In this document: piece after piece, positions 8,278-15,382 of the stretch | How positions within the stretch are numbered: the first letter of the stretch is position 1 | How the letters are laid out: each line of letters opens with the position of its first letter | Assembly: GCF_001685025.1 (NCBI RefSeq) | Contig: NZ_MAYU01000021.1 | Location: 310,001-374,000, forward strand | Origin: Bacillus sp. FJAT-27225 | GTDB lineage: Bacteria > Bacillota > Bacilli > Bacillales > Cytobacillaceae | Reading direction: 5' to 3' | Length of the DNA stretch: 64,000 nt | Made by a program: the position numbers and the translations under genes | The notes under the pieces: model-generated | What the model was told of the DNA's origin: nothing | Databases searched by the model: none | What the model saw: the letters and a program-made list of their open reading frames with translations, nothing else

Positions 8278-10914
8278 TCAAATAATCCTTTTTGCAAGTG
8301 TGTTTGACTTGCTGCTTACTTGCGACAGAAATTCGGTAACCGCTGAATACTTTTCGTAAAGAAAGATCAATGTATCGCCTTCCTTTGACCGGTTCCACGC
8401 ATCATGATACGATTGCAGTTCATCAAGCACAACAAAGAACTGCTTTCTGGACATTCCTTTTTCCTTGAGGGCCGCTTCAAGCATCATAGTGGCCGTTTCC
8501 ATCGGAGCCCGTCCTCTTAGGTCTGCATCCTCCCTAAAGATAATTCGGTCTGCATTTCTTACAGCAATCCTGGCCATTTCACGAATTTCATGGTCTTGGC
8601 GGTCTCCTGGGGAAGAAATAACCGCTGTAGTAGTACCTCCCTTAAAGTGTCTTGCTGTATCGAAGAACGCAAGCATACCGGCAATATTATGGGCATAGTC
8701 AATAATGATCGTTCTGCCGCCAAGCTGGAATGTATTGAATCTACCTCTTGATTGCTCATGGTCCGGCTTGAATGTTAATGCCTTCTCTTTCAATCTTTCA
8801 ATCGATACACCCTGAGAGTAGGCAGCAGCGAATGCCTGAAGCAGATTGGAGATATTGTATCTTGCTTTGCCATTAATCGTTACAGGTATATCACTGACTG
8901 GCAAGAGCCTTGTTTTCACCCCATCCTCGACACATTCGATCCATTCGTCTTCGTTTAAATACCATACGGTCCAGCCATTTTCAATTGCTTGGTGAATGTG
9001 TTGGTTCATATGGGACAAACTTGTGTAAATAATATTGCCCCGTGTATAGGCTGCCATTTGAACTACCTCTGAATCATCGGCATTCAGAATACAGTAGCCG
9101 CCTTCCATGACGACTTCAGGTATAAGCCTTTTTAGCTTTACAAGTTGGCCGAATTCCTCAATTCCGTCCAGGCCGAGATGATCCTCACTCACGTTTGTAA
9201 CAATTCCTACATCACATTGTCTGAAGGCTAATCCTTCACGTAAAATCCCGCCCCTCGCCGTCTCAAGAACGGCGGCATCCACTTCATGGCTGTGGAGGAT
9301 TTTCCGGGCGCTAATTGGACCGCTGCAATCCCCTTCATCGATTGTCTGATCTCCAATGTAAACTCCGTCCGAATTGGTCATGCCTACTGTATAACCATCA
9401 CGTTCCAGAAAATGTTTTACAAGCCTCGTTGTCGTTGTCTTGCCATTGGTACCGGTAATCGAAATGATTGGGATGGAAGATTCCTCGCGCGTCTTGTATA
9501 AATAATCTACAATCGCTTTGCCAACATTGCGAGGTGTTCCTTTTGAAGGATAGTGGTGCATCCGTATTCCGGGAGCGGCATTTACCTCAACTATCGTTGT
9601 TTCGTTCCGGCCCAGTTTTTTCTTGATATCCGGGGAAATGACATCGATCCCGGCCACATCAAGCCCAATTGCCTTTGCAGCAGCAATAGCCATCCGCCTG
9701 ATAGTGGGATGAACTTCATCAGTTACATCTATTGCCTGGCCGCCAGTCGATAGATTGGCATTCCCGACAACTTGTATCACCCGGCCTGGCTCTGGTACTG
9801 AATCCAGGGTCAGATTCGATTTCTCGAGATAACAGGCAACAATCGAATTGAGAGGTATTTTTGACATCGGTTTTTCATGCCCATCCCCTCTAAGCGGATT
9901 GTTGTTTTCCTCTTCAATCAAGTCTTTTATTGAATCCCTTCCGTTGCCAATAACAAAAGGCGCGATTCTCATGCTTGCTGCGACAAGCTGATCATCTACA
10001 ACAAGCAGCCTAAAGTCATTCCCCTCGTAATACCGTTCAACAATATAGTTTGGTTCAGGGTGTTCAAGACAGTTAAGAATCGAGAATAATTCCTCCCGGT
10101 TCTTTATATTTGTAAAGACCCCTCGCCCTTGCCTTCCATTTAAGGGTTTAATGACAACAGGAAAACCAATCCGTTCGGCAGCGTCGAATATTTCTTCGAG
10201 CGAACTAGCTGTTTCGCCTTTTGGAACCGGCAGACCAGCACCTGCAAGAAGTGATTTCGTTATTTGCTTATCACAGGAGTTCTCAACAGCAATATGGGAT
10301 GTCTGGCTCGTAATTGTTGCTTGAACAAATTTTTGTTTTCGTCCTGTACCAAGCCTTACTAAGCTTTCAGAGCCGACCCGCTCAACGGGGATCCCTCGTT
10401 CAAAAGCAGCATTGTAAATCGCTTCAGTGCTGGGGCCAAGCTTATGTTCATAATACAGATGTTCAATCTTATCTATATACGGCTTTATCTCGACTTCTGC
10501 TTCCCCATTGAGGATCCGTTCGACCAGTTCCATTGCTGCAAGAAAGGCATAGTAGCCGGATTTGGGCTCCCTATAGTCGTATGTAACATAATAGATGCCC
10601 TTTTTACTGCCAGTAAGGGTCTTTCCCCTGCGGACTTTAATTCCAGCCAAGAACTGAAGCTCAATTGCAATATGTTCAAGGATATGGCCCATCCAGGTCC
10701 CTTCATTGAGCCTTTCCACAAAGCCCCCTTCGTAGCCACGCGAACAGGTATGATCTTTAAGTGAAGGTATTGACTTTAACAAAGCTTCATTAAACCCCGG
10801 AAGAGTGTTGGAAGGACTGAACTCGAGTTCTTCCAGGTCCAGCTCGATCCATATTGTCGGTTTATAATTGAAGTAATTTGGGCCTTTCAAATACCGCACT
10901 CGTTTGATTCTCAT
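8278..10914 (-). CDS. cphA: Cyanophycin synthetase
   Basis: An 878-residue ligase with the three-part CphA layout. It has an N-terminal domain (residues ~1-160), an ATP-grasp domain (~220-470; VVIKPLNGRQGRGVF, and IVEVNAAPGIRMHHYP near its end) and a C-terminal Mur-ligase-like domain (from ~485) with P-loop GTNGKTTT and the late motif IDYAHN. CphA polymerises aspartate and arginine into multi-L-arginyl-poly-L-aspartate, an insoluble nitrogen reserve; the ATP-grasp part activates the backbone and the Mur part adds side chains. The start is fixed by AAAGGGGAGTAAATC inside the end of cphB, 3 nt away. Length is typical of CphA1. Confidence 0.95.
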   Translation of the reverse strand: MRIKRVRYLKGPNYFNYKPTIWIELDLEELEFSPSNTLPGFNEALLKSIPSLKDHTCSRGYEGGFVERLNEGTWMGHILEHIAIELQFLAGIKVRRGKTLTGSKKGIYYVTYDYREPKSGYYAFLAAMELVERILNGEAEVEIKPYIDKIEHLYYEHKLGPSTEAIYNAAFERGIPVERVGSESLVRLGTGRKQKFVQATITSQTSHIAVENSCDKQITKSLLAGAGLPVPKGETASSLEEIFDAAERIGFPVVIKPLNGRQGRGVFTNIKNREELFSILNCLEHPEPNYIVERYYEGNDFRLLVVDDQLVAASMRIAPFVIGNGRDSIKDLIEEENNNPLRGDGHEKPMSKIPLNSIVACYLEKSNLTLDSVPEPGRVIQVVGNANLSTGGQAIDVTDEVHPTIRRMAIAAAKAIGLDVAGIDVISPDIKKKLGRNETTIVEVNAAPGIRMHHYPSKGTPRNVGKAIVDYLYKTREESSIPIISITGTNGKTTTTRLVKHFLERDGYTVGMTNSDGVYIGDQTIDEGDCSGPISARKILHSHEVDAAVLETARGGILREGLAFRQCDVGIVTNVSEDHLGLDGIEEFGQLVKLKRLIPEVVMEGGYCILNADDSEVVQMAAYTRGNIIYTSLSHMNQHIHQAIENGWTVWYLNEDEWIECVEDGVKTRLLPVSDIPVTINGKARYNISNLLQAFAAAYSQGVSIERLKEKALTFKPDHEQSRGRFNTFQLGGRTIIIDYAHNIAGMLAFFDTARHFKGGTTTAVISSPGDRQDHEIREMARIAVRNADRIIFREDADLRGRAPMETATMMLEAALKEKGMSRKQFFVVLDELQSYHDAWNRSKEGDTLIFLYEKYSAVTEFLSQVSSKSNTLAKRII

Positions 10915-10917
10915 GAT

Positions 10918-11730
10918 TTACTCCCCTTTAAACAAAAGTTTTCTATTTTTGAGGTCAAATCTATAGCCATGTGTAAGGGTATGAAGTTTGAAATTAGAAA
11001 GGGTCAGCTCTTCGCTTCCATCTTCGTTTGTAGTCACTTCCACGAAAGAGTTATCCTTCCCATCGAGAATGAGTACCTGGTGTTCACCAATCACTTCAAA
11101 TAGGTCCCCTTCAACCAATATTGCGGTATTTTCATCTATGCCAATTCCCATTAGGTCAGGATTGCCCGCAATTGCCCCGAGGAGCCTGTCAAACCGGGAC
11201 CGCTGAGAAAAATGCTGATCAATCAGCATATCTCTCATAAACCCGAACCCTATATCCATCTCAACCTGAAGGATTTCATCCGAGTCTTTTGTTAAGGCAC
11301 TGACGATCATATGCTTTCCCATTATTGATGCCCCGGCACTTGTTCCTCCAATGGGCATTCCGTTTTTCCATTTTTCAAAAAGAAGCCCATGCAGTTTTGT
11401 ACCGCTAATCATTTGGGTAAGGCGGCTTTGGTCTCCTCCCGTTATAAAGAGAGAAGAAATTCCCTCTACATCCTTCAATATTTGCTCATTTTCAGCTTTT
11501 TCGCGGGAATCAACATCAATGGTTATCGAATCTGTGATGCCAAGATTCCTGAAAACCTTTTTGTATTCCCCTCCAACCTCCTCGGGAATTTTCGTAGCGG
11601 TTGTAAGAATCCCAACCTTGCCTTCCCGCTTGAGCGAAAGTTCGGTGAACTTTCTTAAAATGGTAACGCCCTGATATTTCTCCTCCGCGCCTCCAATAAT
11701 CAACAATGGCCCATAGCTCACAAGAATCAC
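10918..11730 (-). CDS. cphB: Cyanophycinase (peptidase S51)
   Basis: A 270-residue serine exopeptidase-like protein. The nucleophile elbow GGTSAGAS puts the catalytic Ser at about residue 131; LFITGGDQSRL and FSQRSRFDRL are further CphB features. CphB cuts cyanophycin to beta-Asp-Arg dipeptides. It is encoded upstream of and 3 nt from cphA, so making and breaking of the polymer are transcribed together. The start is taken as GTG at 11730 because the family begins M-L/I-V-S-x-G-P-L; no good ribosome site is visible there, so the exact start is uncertain. No dipeptidase such as IadA/IaaA lies nearby. Confidence 0.93.
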   Translation of the reverse strand: MILVSYGPLLIIGGAEEKYQGVTILRKFTELSLKREGKVGILTTATKIPEEVGGEYKKVFRNLGITDSITIDVDSREKAENEQILKDVEGISSLFITGGDQSRLTQMISGTKLHGLLFEKWKNGMPIGGTSAGASIMGKHMIVSALTKDSDEILQVEMDIGFGFMRDMLIDQHFSQRSRFDRLLGAIAGNPDLMGIGIDENTAILVEGDLFEVIGEHQVLILDGKDNSFVEVTTNEDGSEELTLSNFKLHTLTHGYRFDLKNRKLLFKGE

Positions 11731-11903
11731 CTGTATCCATGAATTTTAATTTCGCCAAATATAACTAACCTTTTATACCCAATTTTGAAAAAATAAAACT
11801 ATTGTTCGTAAAAGGATATGTATGAAATGAAAGAATATGGCTGTACTGAAAAATAATCTTTTTCGGACAGGCATATTACCAGCCCAACAGTCAAGGAGTA
11901 AAC

Positions 11904-11928
11904 GTTTTAACTAATCCTTAAAGGGTAT
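11904..11928 (+). promoter_or_regulatory. Sigma-B-type promoter for the 74-aa gene
   Basis: GTTTTA (11904-11909), 13-nt spacer, GGGTAT (11923-11928). The sigma-B consensus in Bacillus is GTTTAA-N12-14-GGGTAT, so the -10 is perfect and the -35 has one mismatch. It ends 24 nt before the ATG at 11952. Confidence 0.6.
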
Positions 11929-11951
11929 ATCTAAACAAGAGGTGATCATCT

Positions 11952-12176
11952 ATGGCAAATGAAGGAAACCATCGCAATGGCTTGCAAAAGGGCAGCCGCG
12001 ATAATCCCGAACAATATCCTACAAACAATGAAAGCCTTTTTGACAAGTTTGAGAGTCAGCAAAACGTAGACCCCCTTCCGATTGAAGATTTAGCTATTGA
12101 GCAGCGGGAAGAGAAAGACGGCGATCATACGAAGGATCAATCGTCCAGTGAAAACAAATACAAAACGGGGTTATAA
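11952..12176 (+). CDS. Small hydrophilic protein, unknown function
   Basis: A 74-residue protein without hydrophobic segments, rich in Asn, Gln, Glu, Asp and Lys, with a central acidic region (IEDLAIEQREEKD). It looks intrinsically disordered. No family was recognised. A ribosome site (AGAGGTGATC) precedes the ATG, and the sigma-B-like promoter just upstream suggests a general-stress gene. A hairpin repeat starts right after its stop codon. Confidence 0.65.
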   Translation: MANEGNHRNGLQKGSRDNPEQYPTNNESLFDKFESQQNVDPLPIEDLAIEQREEKDGDHTKDQSSSENKYKTGL

Positions 12177-12250
12177 GAAAAGCACAAGCGCCTTCGTGAC
12201 AGGCAAAATGCGCCTGTCTCTGCGATAATTATTCCTAGGAGCTTTCCTTA
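12177..12250 (+). repeat. Stop-codon-abutting hairpin repeat, copy 1
   Basis: It begins within 4 nt of the TAA stop (AGCACAAGCGCCTTC), with a perfect 7-bp stem GACAGGC (12198-12204) / GCCTGTC (12212-12218), then CTGCGATAATTATTC and the tail AGGAGCTTTCCTTA. It matches the copies at 18404-18482 (minus), 53494-53560 and, more weakly, 8200-8277. It may also serve as a 3'-end structure. Confidence 0.75.
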
Positions 12251-12344
12251 ATGCCCAGCGCCGTATGGCCTGTAGTCTCTCCAACTGAGATAAAGGAAAC
12301 ACGAAGAGCCAAATTCGATTCGATGTTGACTTATCGTAGGGCGG

Positions 12345-12385
12345 AGAGCGAAGGACACTAGGCGCTATGCGCTGGAGCTAGACAG
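12345..12385 (+). repeat. Short dispersed module ending GGAGCTAGACAG
   Basis: GAGCGAAGGACACTAGG... GGAGCTAGACAG. A related module (GAAGGACCGAAGCGACC ... GCAGCTAGACAG) lies at 53421-53469. In both places it accompanies a hairpin repeat of the 12177 type, but in opposite order. The stretch 12251-12344 shows no gene. Confidence 0.45.
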
Positions 12386-12480
12386 TTTAAAAAGGATGTT
12401 TTTTATACTCCAAAAAGACTGCCCGTAAAAAAGTTTTTTCCAAAAACGATAAGAAGTACATGCATCAAAGGAGGATCTTC

Positions 12481-12609
12481 ATGGACAACAATAAAAAAGA
12501 CCAAAACAACAATTCTGTCGAACAAAATAAAAAAATGGAAAAAGGAAAGGATATTTCCGCACAGCGTGATCCTGAGAAACCAAACCATACTTCTTTAAAA
12601 GAACAATAG
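12481..12609 (+). CDS. Small Asn/Lys/Gln-rich protein, unknown function
   Basis: A 42-residue, very hydrophilic protein (starts MDNNKKDQNNNSVEQNKK, ends HTSLKEQ) with no hydrophobic or family motif. It is supported by a textbook AAAGGAGG site 5-6 nt before the ATG and by a strong terminator 9 nt after the stop. Small proteins of this composition are common in sporulating bacilli, but no function can be assigned. Confidence 0.65.
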   Translation: MDNNKKDQNNNSVEQNKKMEKGKDISAQRDPEKPNHTSLKEQ

Positions 12610-12617
12610 AACAATTT

Positions 12618-12653
12618 AAAAAAGATTGCCTGGGCAGCCAGGCAATCTTTTTT
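12618..12653. terminator. Bidirectional terminator
   Basis: Stem AAAAAAGATTGCCTGG / CCAGGCAATCTTTTTT with a 4-nt loop. It serves the 42-aa gene on the plus strand and the germination-operon remnant on the minus strand. Confidence 0.9.
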
Positions 12654-12656
12654 ACC

Positions 12657-12761
12657 TTATTTTAAGTTTTGAAGGAAGCTATTGACCACAATTGAACTGC
12701 CGAGCTCGAAGTTGACAACTAGCATAAGAAGCTTAACCAATGAGATATTTTCTTTTGCCAC
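12657..12761 (-). pseudogene. N-terminal remnant of a GerAB-type germination permease (34 aa)
   Basis: GTG start 2 nt after the stop of the 79-aa gene, with AAGGAGAG spaced correctly. The 34 codons read as the start of an endospore-germination permease of the GerAB/YndE class: the NISLVKLLMLVV...FELGSSIVV pattern matches how many such proteins begin. The frame then stops and a terminator follows within 4 nt, so the other ~330 residues are missing. Alternatively it is an unrelated small membrane peptide. The assignment to the Ger family rests on remembered family sequence, not on a search. Confidence 0.5.
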
Positions 12762-12763
12762 TA

Positions 12764-13003
12764 TCAGCTCTCCTTATTGACAGATCCTTTCTTCCTGCCT
12801 CTTAATAAGCGGATATCTGCAGTAATACTAAATGCAAACCCGATTAACACACCGCAAATAACAAACAATCTGCCATTGAAAACTTCTGAATGAATGATAT
12901 TGGCCAATGCTTCCCAAAAGCCGTATTGGAACAAAATCATATCGAAAATCGCCGTCAGCCCAGTAACGAAGACCATTGTCAAAATAAAGGAAATTGTTAT
13001 CAA
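12764..13003 (-). CDS. Small two-helix membrane protein, possible germinant-receptor D-type subunit
   Basis: A 79-residue protein with two hydrophobic helices (residues ~3-25 and ~43-62) and a positively charged tail (RLLRGRKKG). The start is TTG at 13003, 7 nt after TTAGGAGGAG. Small two-helix D subunits accompany GerA-type germinant receptors in Bacillus; the remnant of a GerAB-like gene 2 nt downstream makes that role plausible here. No sequence motif proves it. Confidence 0.6.
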   Translation of the reverse strand: MITISFILTMVFVTGLTAIFDMILFQYGFWEALANIIHSEVFNGRLFVICGVLIGFAFSITADIRLLRGRKKGSVNKES

Positions 13004-13131
13004 CTGCTTCTCCTCCTAAGAAAAAGAACCTTCCCTACTAGAGTGTCTATAATTTCTTTTTTTATCCAAATGACAAAAGTGCTTCAGTAACTATCAGCCT
13101 GGCACTTTCAGCTGGTTTAATAGTTGGGTTC

Positions 13132-13159
13132 ACCTTGAAGAATGACGACACATAAACTA
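13132..13159 (+). promoter_or_regulatory. Sigma-K-like promoter of the Gly/Tyr/His-rich gene
   Basis: ACC (13132-13134), 16-nt spacer, CATAAACTA (13151-13159), matching the sigma-K pattern AC ... CATAnnnTA. It ends 26 nt before the start codon. The YjcZ gene at 50577 has the same ACC-N16-CATAnnnTA arrangement. Confidence 0.55.
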
Positions 13160-13185
13160 TTGTGACTGGTAAAGGAGGGGAAAAA

Positions 13186-13458
13186 ATGGATCAGAGGCAA
13201 ATCTTTGGAGGCCCGCTTGGCGGTTATGGCAACTACCCAGGCCATGGCTATGGAGGTTATGGTGGCGGCTTTGGCGGTTACGGAGGCTTTGGAGGCTACG
13301 GCGGAGGTTATCCAGGCTACGGTGGTTACCATGGTTATGGCGGCTATGGGTATCCTGGATACCATCATGGATATCATCACGGTCATCATCACGGTCATCA
13401 TCATGGCCATCACTATGGACACCATCATGGCCATCATCATGGTTATCGAAAGGAATAG
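13186..13458 (+). CDS. Gly/Tyr/His-rich repeat protein, probable spore-coat component
   Basis: A 90-residue low-complexity protein. After MDQRQIFGGPLG come Gly-Gly-Tyr/Phe repeats (residues ~12-58), then a histidine block of HHGHHHG repeats (~61-87) able to bind metal. The ATG at 13186 follows AAAGGAGGGG; a GTG 24 nt upstream lies across that site and was rejected. Such compositions are typical of spore-coat or exosporium proteins, and the sigma-K-like promoter supports late mother-cell expression. The repeats are also visible in the DNA and make other frames look open. Confidence 0.7.
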   Translation: MDQRQIFGGPLGGYGNYPGHGYGGYGGGFGGYGGFGGYGGGYPGYGGYHGYGGYGYPGYHHGYHHGHHHGHHHGHHYGHHHGHHHGYRKE

Positions 13459-13470
13459 GGAGTTGTTTCA

Positions 13471-13498
13471 AAGCCTGGTCTATACGCCAGGCTTTTTC
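13471..13498 (+). terminator. Terminator of the Gly/Tyr/His-rich gene
   Basis: AAGCCTGG / CCAGGCTT stem with an 8-nt loop followed by TTTCT. Bases 13499-13659 show no gene. Confidence 0.82.
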
Positions 13499-13659
13499 TA
13501 TTTTCCCCTTGCCTAACCCTTCAAAAAGTTTTATTGGTCTTCAATCTAATAGCGCGCGTTTATCTGAAAAATCAACAGTTACAGAAAGGTTCTTTAAAAA
13601 ATGCCTTTTAAACGTTTATTTTTTATGACAGAAGGAACAGATAAAGAGAGGCAGCGGTG

Positions 13660-13906
13660 ATAAAGTGAAACTTCAATAAGTGAGGGGTTCTTCATCACCC
13701 CTGATTGTTAGTCCCGTTCTACTGCCGCTATTTTGCCAAAGAACCCCGGAACTGTGACCCCGATTAGTTCAGCGGTTCGCTAACCGCTAAATGGGACAGC
13801 CGCAAGTTTTACTGAATCTCATTAATCAGCATTCAGGGACTGTTAACCCCCACCTGCGCTTCCTCGATCTGAGGCGTTGCTCTTACAGCAGGTTTTTGCG
13901 GGATAA
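13660..13906 (+). repeat. Structured ~250-nt dispersed repeat, copy A
   Basis: Begins ATAAAGTGAAACTTC and ends GCGGGATAA. AGTGAAACTT (13664-13673) pairs with AAGTTTTACT (13804-13813). GATTAGT (13762-13768), inside that span, pairs with ATTAATC (13821-13827), outside it, giving a pseudoknot topology. Other local hairpins are AGCGGTT/AACCGCT and AGGGGT/ACCCCT. A 20-nt core (TTAGTCCCGTTCTACTGCCG) is identical in copy B at 25712. It lies in the leader of the 117-aa gene, ending 20 nt before its ATG. Confidence 0.75.
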
Positions 13907-13925
13907 TGGAAAGGAGACGTGAATC

Positions 13926-14279
13926 ATGCACCTAGAAAACTTTGAAAACCAGAAAATCCAGATTAAGCTGCGCAACTTTCCGGAAGAGATGACGGGAGAT
14001 GTGACGGGTATCTATAAACCGGAGGAATGGTACCTGGCAAAGCTTGTAAAAAGTGAAAACTCGGGAATCTGGGTTGAAAACCCATGCTATAAACGGACTT
14101 TAATTAGGGACGATGAAGGAACAGCCATACCCGAAGAAGAACAAATTGAAGAAACCTGTGTCACCCATTTACTTATCCGTTGGGAATATATAAGCTCGAT
14201 AATCACCTTCCCGGAAGAAAAGAAAACCGGTGTAGATAAAAGGGCACAATTGATTGGCTTTAGGCCGGATTTTCAGTAG
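13926..14279 (+). CDS. Hypothetical protein, 117 aa
   Basis: A soluble protein without signal or membrane segments. It looks mostly beta-rich and acidic (LENFENQKIQIKLRNFPEEMTG at the start, EEWYLAKLVK, LLIRWEYISSIITFP). No family was recognised. AAAGGAG sits 9 nt before the ATG. The structured repeat A lies directly upstream, so the leader RNA of this gene would contain that element. Confidence 0.7.
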   Translation: MHLENFENQKIQIKLRNFPEEMTGDVTGIYKPEEWYLAKLVKSENSGIWVENPCYKRTLIRDDEGTAIPEEEQIEETCVTHLLIRWEYISSIITFPEEKKTGVDKRAQLIGFRPDFQ

Positions 14280-14285
14280 CAAAAT

Positions 14286-14310
14286 GGGCCCCGAATGAAA
14301 ATCGGGGCCC
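14286..14310. terminator. Convergent hairpin terminator
   Basis: Perfect GGGCCCCGA / TCGGGGCCC stem with a 7-nt loop between converging genes. A short T-run is present only on the minus-strand side (ATTTTGC). Confidence 0.65.
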
Positions 14311-14376
14311 CCCTAATGTAAGTTTCCTAATGAGTGATGTAACTGGATGGGATCGGCTTAGTAAAATACGTCAAAT

Positions 14377-15351
14377 TTAAGGAAGCTTCCTACCTCTAGC
14401 CGAAACGTATAAGGAATACCACTCTTCCCTCGTCATTTTTTCTGCTTGGAGGGCTGCGTCCCTGCAATTACGAATTCTTTCCGGATTGGTAGTCCCTATA
14501 ACCGGCTGGATTTTAGCTGGATGGCGCATCAGCCAGCCAAGGACAATCGCCTCCCTTGTTGTTTCCTTTTCAGCAGCCATTTTGGCAACCAATTCGGCTG
14601 TGGAAAGTTCTGGTTCAGCGGCTGAAACCTCATTCCGCGTAAAAATACCTCTTGCCAGAGGGGACCAGGCCTGCAGCTGAATTTCCTTTCGCATACAATG
14701 CTCAATCACCCCTTCTGAAAAATGGCTTTCCAGCCCTTCAGCCTGGTTAACATATACACCCTGCTCAAGCCAATCGAGTTTACCCAGGCTCATTTCAAGC
14801 TGGTTGACAACGAGAGGAACCCCACTATAATCCCTAATCAGCTTCATCTGCCCGACACTCATATTTGAAACTCCAAAGCTTCGGACCTTACCTGATTCCT
14901 CTAAATCCCTTAATGCCTCACCAACTTCATCTGGCTCCATCAGCGGGTCTGGCCGGTGCAAAAGCAGAATGTCCAAATAATCAATTCCAAGCCTAGTAAG
15001 GATTCCATCAACTGATGCAAGAATATGTTTTTTAGAAAAATCATAGCGGCCTGGGCCTGTCTCATCTTCAAAGCGAATCCCGCATTTACTCTGGATAACA
15101 AGTTTCTCCCTTAATCGAGGCTTTGTTTTAAGAATTTTCCCAAATACCGTTTCAGCCTTTCCTCTCGTGTAGATATCAGCATGGTCCACCATACTGATTC
15201 CTGCTTCCAATGCCGCTTCCACAGCTTTTTCAGCCTTTAGCATATGTTCATCGGAAATTGGGCTGTTATCCCAGCCCCCGCCAAAGCCCATGCAACCCAG
15301 CACTAGCCTGCTATCCGTTATTCCTCGTTTTTCTAATGGCATTACGCGCAT
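14377..15351 (-). CDS. Aldo/keto reductase (YcsN/YdhF type)
   Basis: A 324-residue NADPH-dependent oxidoreductase with a (beta/alpha)8 fold. The catalytic tetrad is visible: Asp and Tyr in VDHADIYTRG, Lys in VIQSKCGIRF and His in ILLLHRPDPL. The cofactor phosphate region is PVIGTTNPERIRNC. The substrate is unknown; the closest layout is E. coli YdhF / B. subtilis YcsN. AAAGGAAG precedes the ATG at 15351. It follows a GNAT gene on the same strand with a 31-nt gap, so the two may form an operon. Confidence 0.92.
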   Translation of the reverse strand: MRVMPLEKRGITDSRLVLGCMGFGGGWDNSPISDEHMLKAEKAVEAALEAGISMVDHADIYTRGKAETVFGKILKTKPRLREKLVIQSKCGIRFEDETGPGRYDFSKKHILASVDGILTRLGIDYLDILLLHRPDPLMEPDEVGEALRDLEESGKVRSFGVSNMSVGQMKLIRDYSGVPLVVNQLEMSLGKLDWLEQGVYVNQAEGLESHFSEGVIEHCMRKEIQLQAWSPLARGIFTRNEVSAAEPELSTAELVAKMAAEKETTREAIVLGWLMRHPAKIQPVIGTTNPERIRNCRDAALQAEKMTREEWYSLYVSARGRKLP

Positions 15352-15382
15352 GTCGTATCAACTTCCTTTCTCATCTTAACTT

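Noticed and set aside
13205-13516. Plus-strand and minus-strand open frames over the glycine/histidine gene
   Set aside because: They are by-products of the GGN and CAY repeats; only the frame starting at 13186 has a ribosome site.
13660-13906. Reading the structured repeat as a riboswitch of the following gene
   Set aside because: Copies C and D are not in leaders and the genes behind copies A and B are unrelated, so a dispersed element is the safer call; a regulatory role for individual copies is left open.
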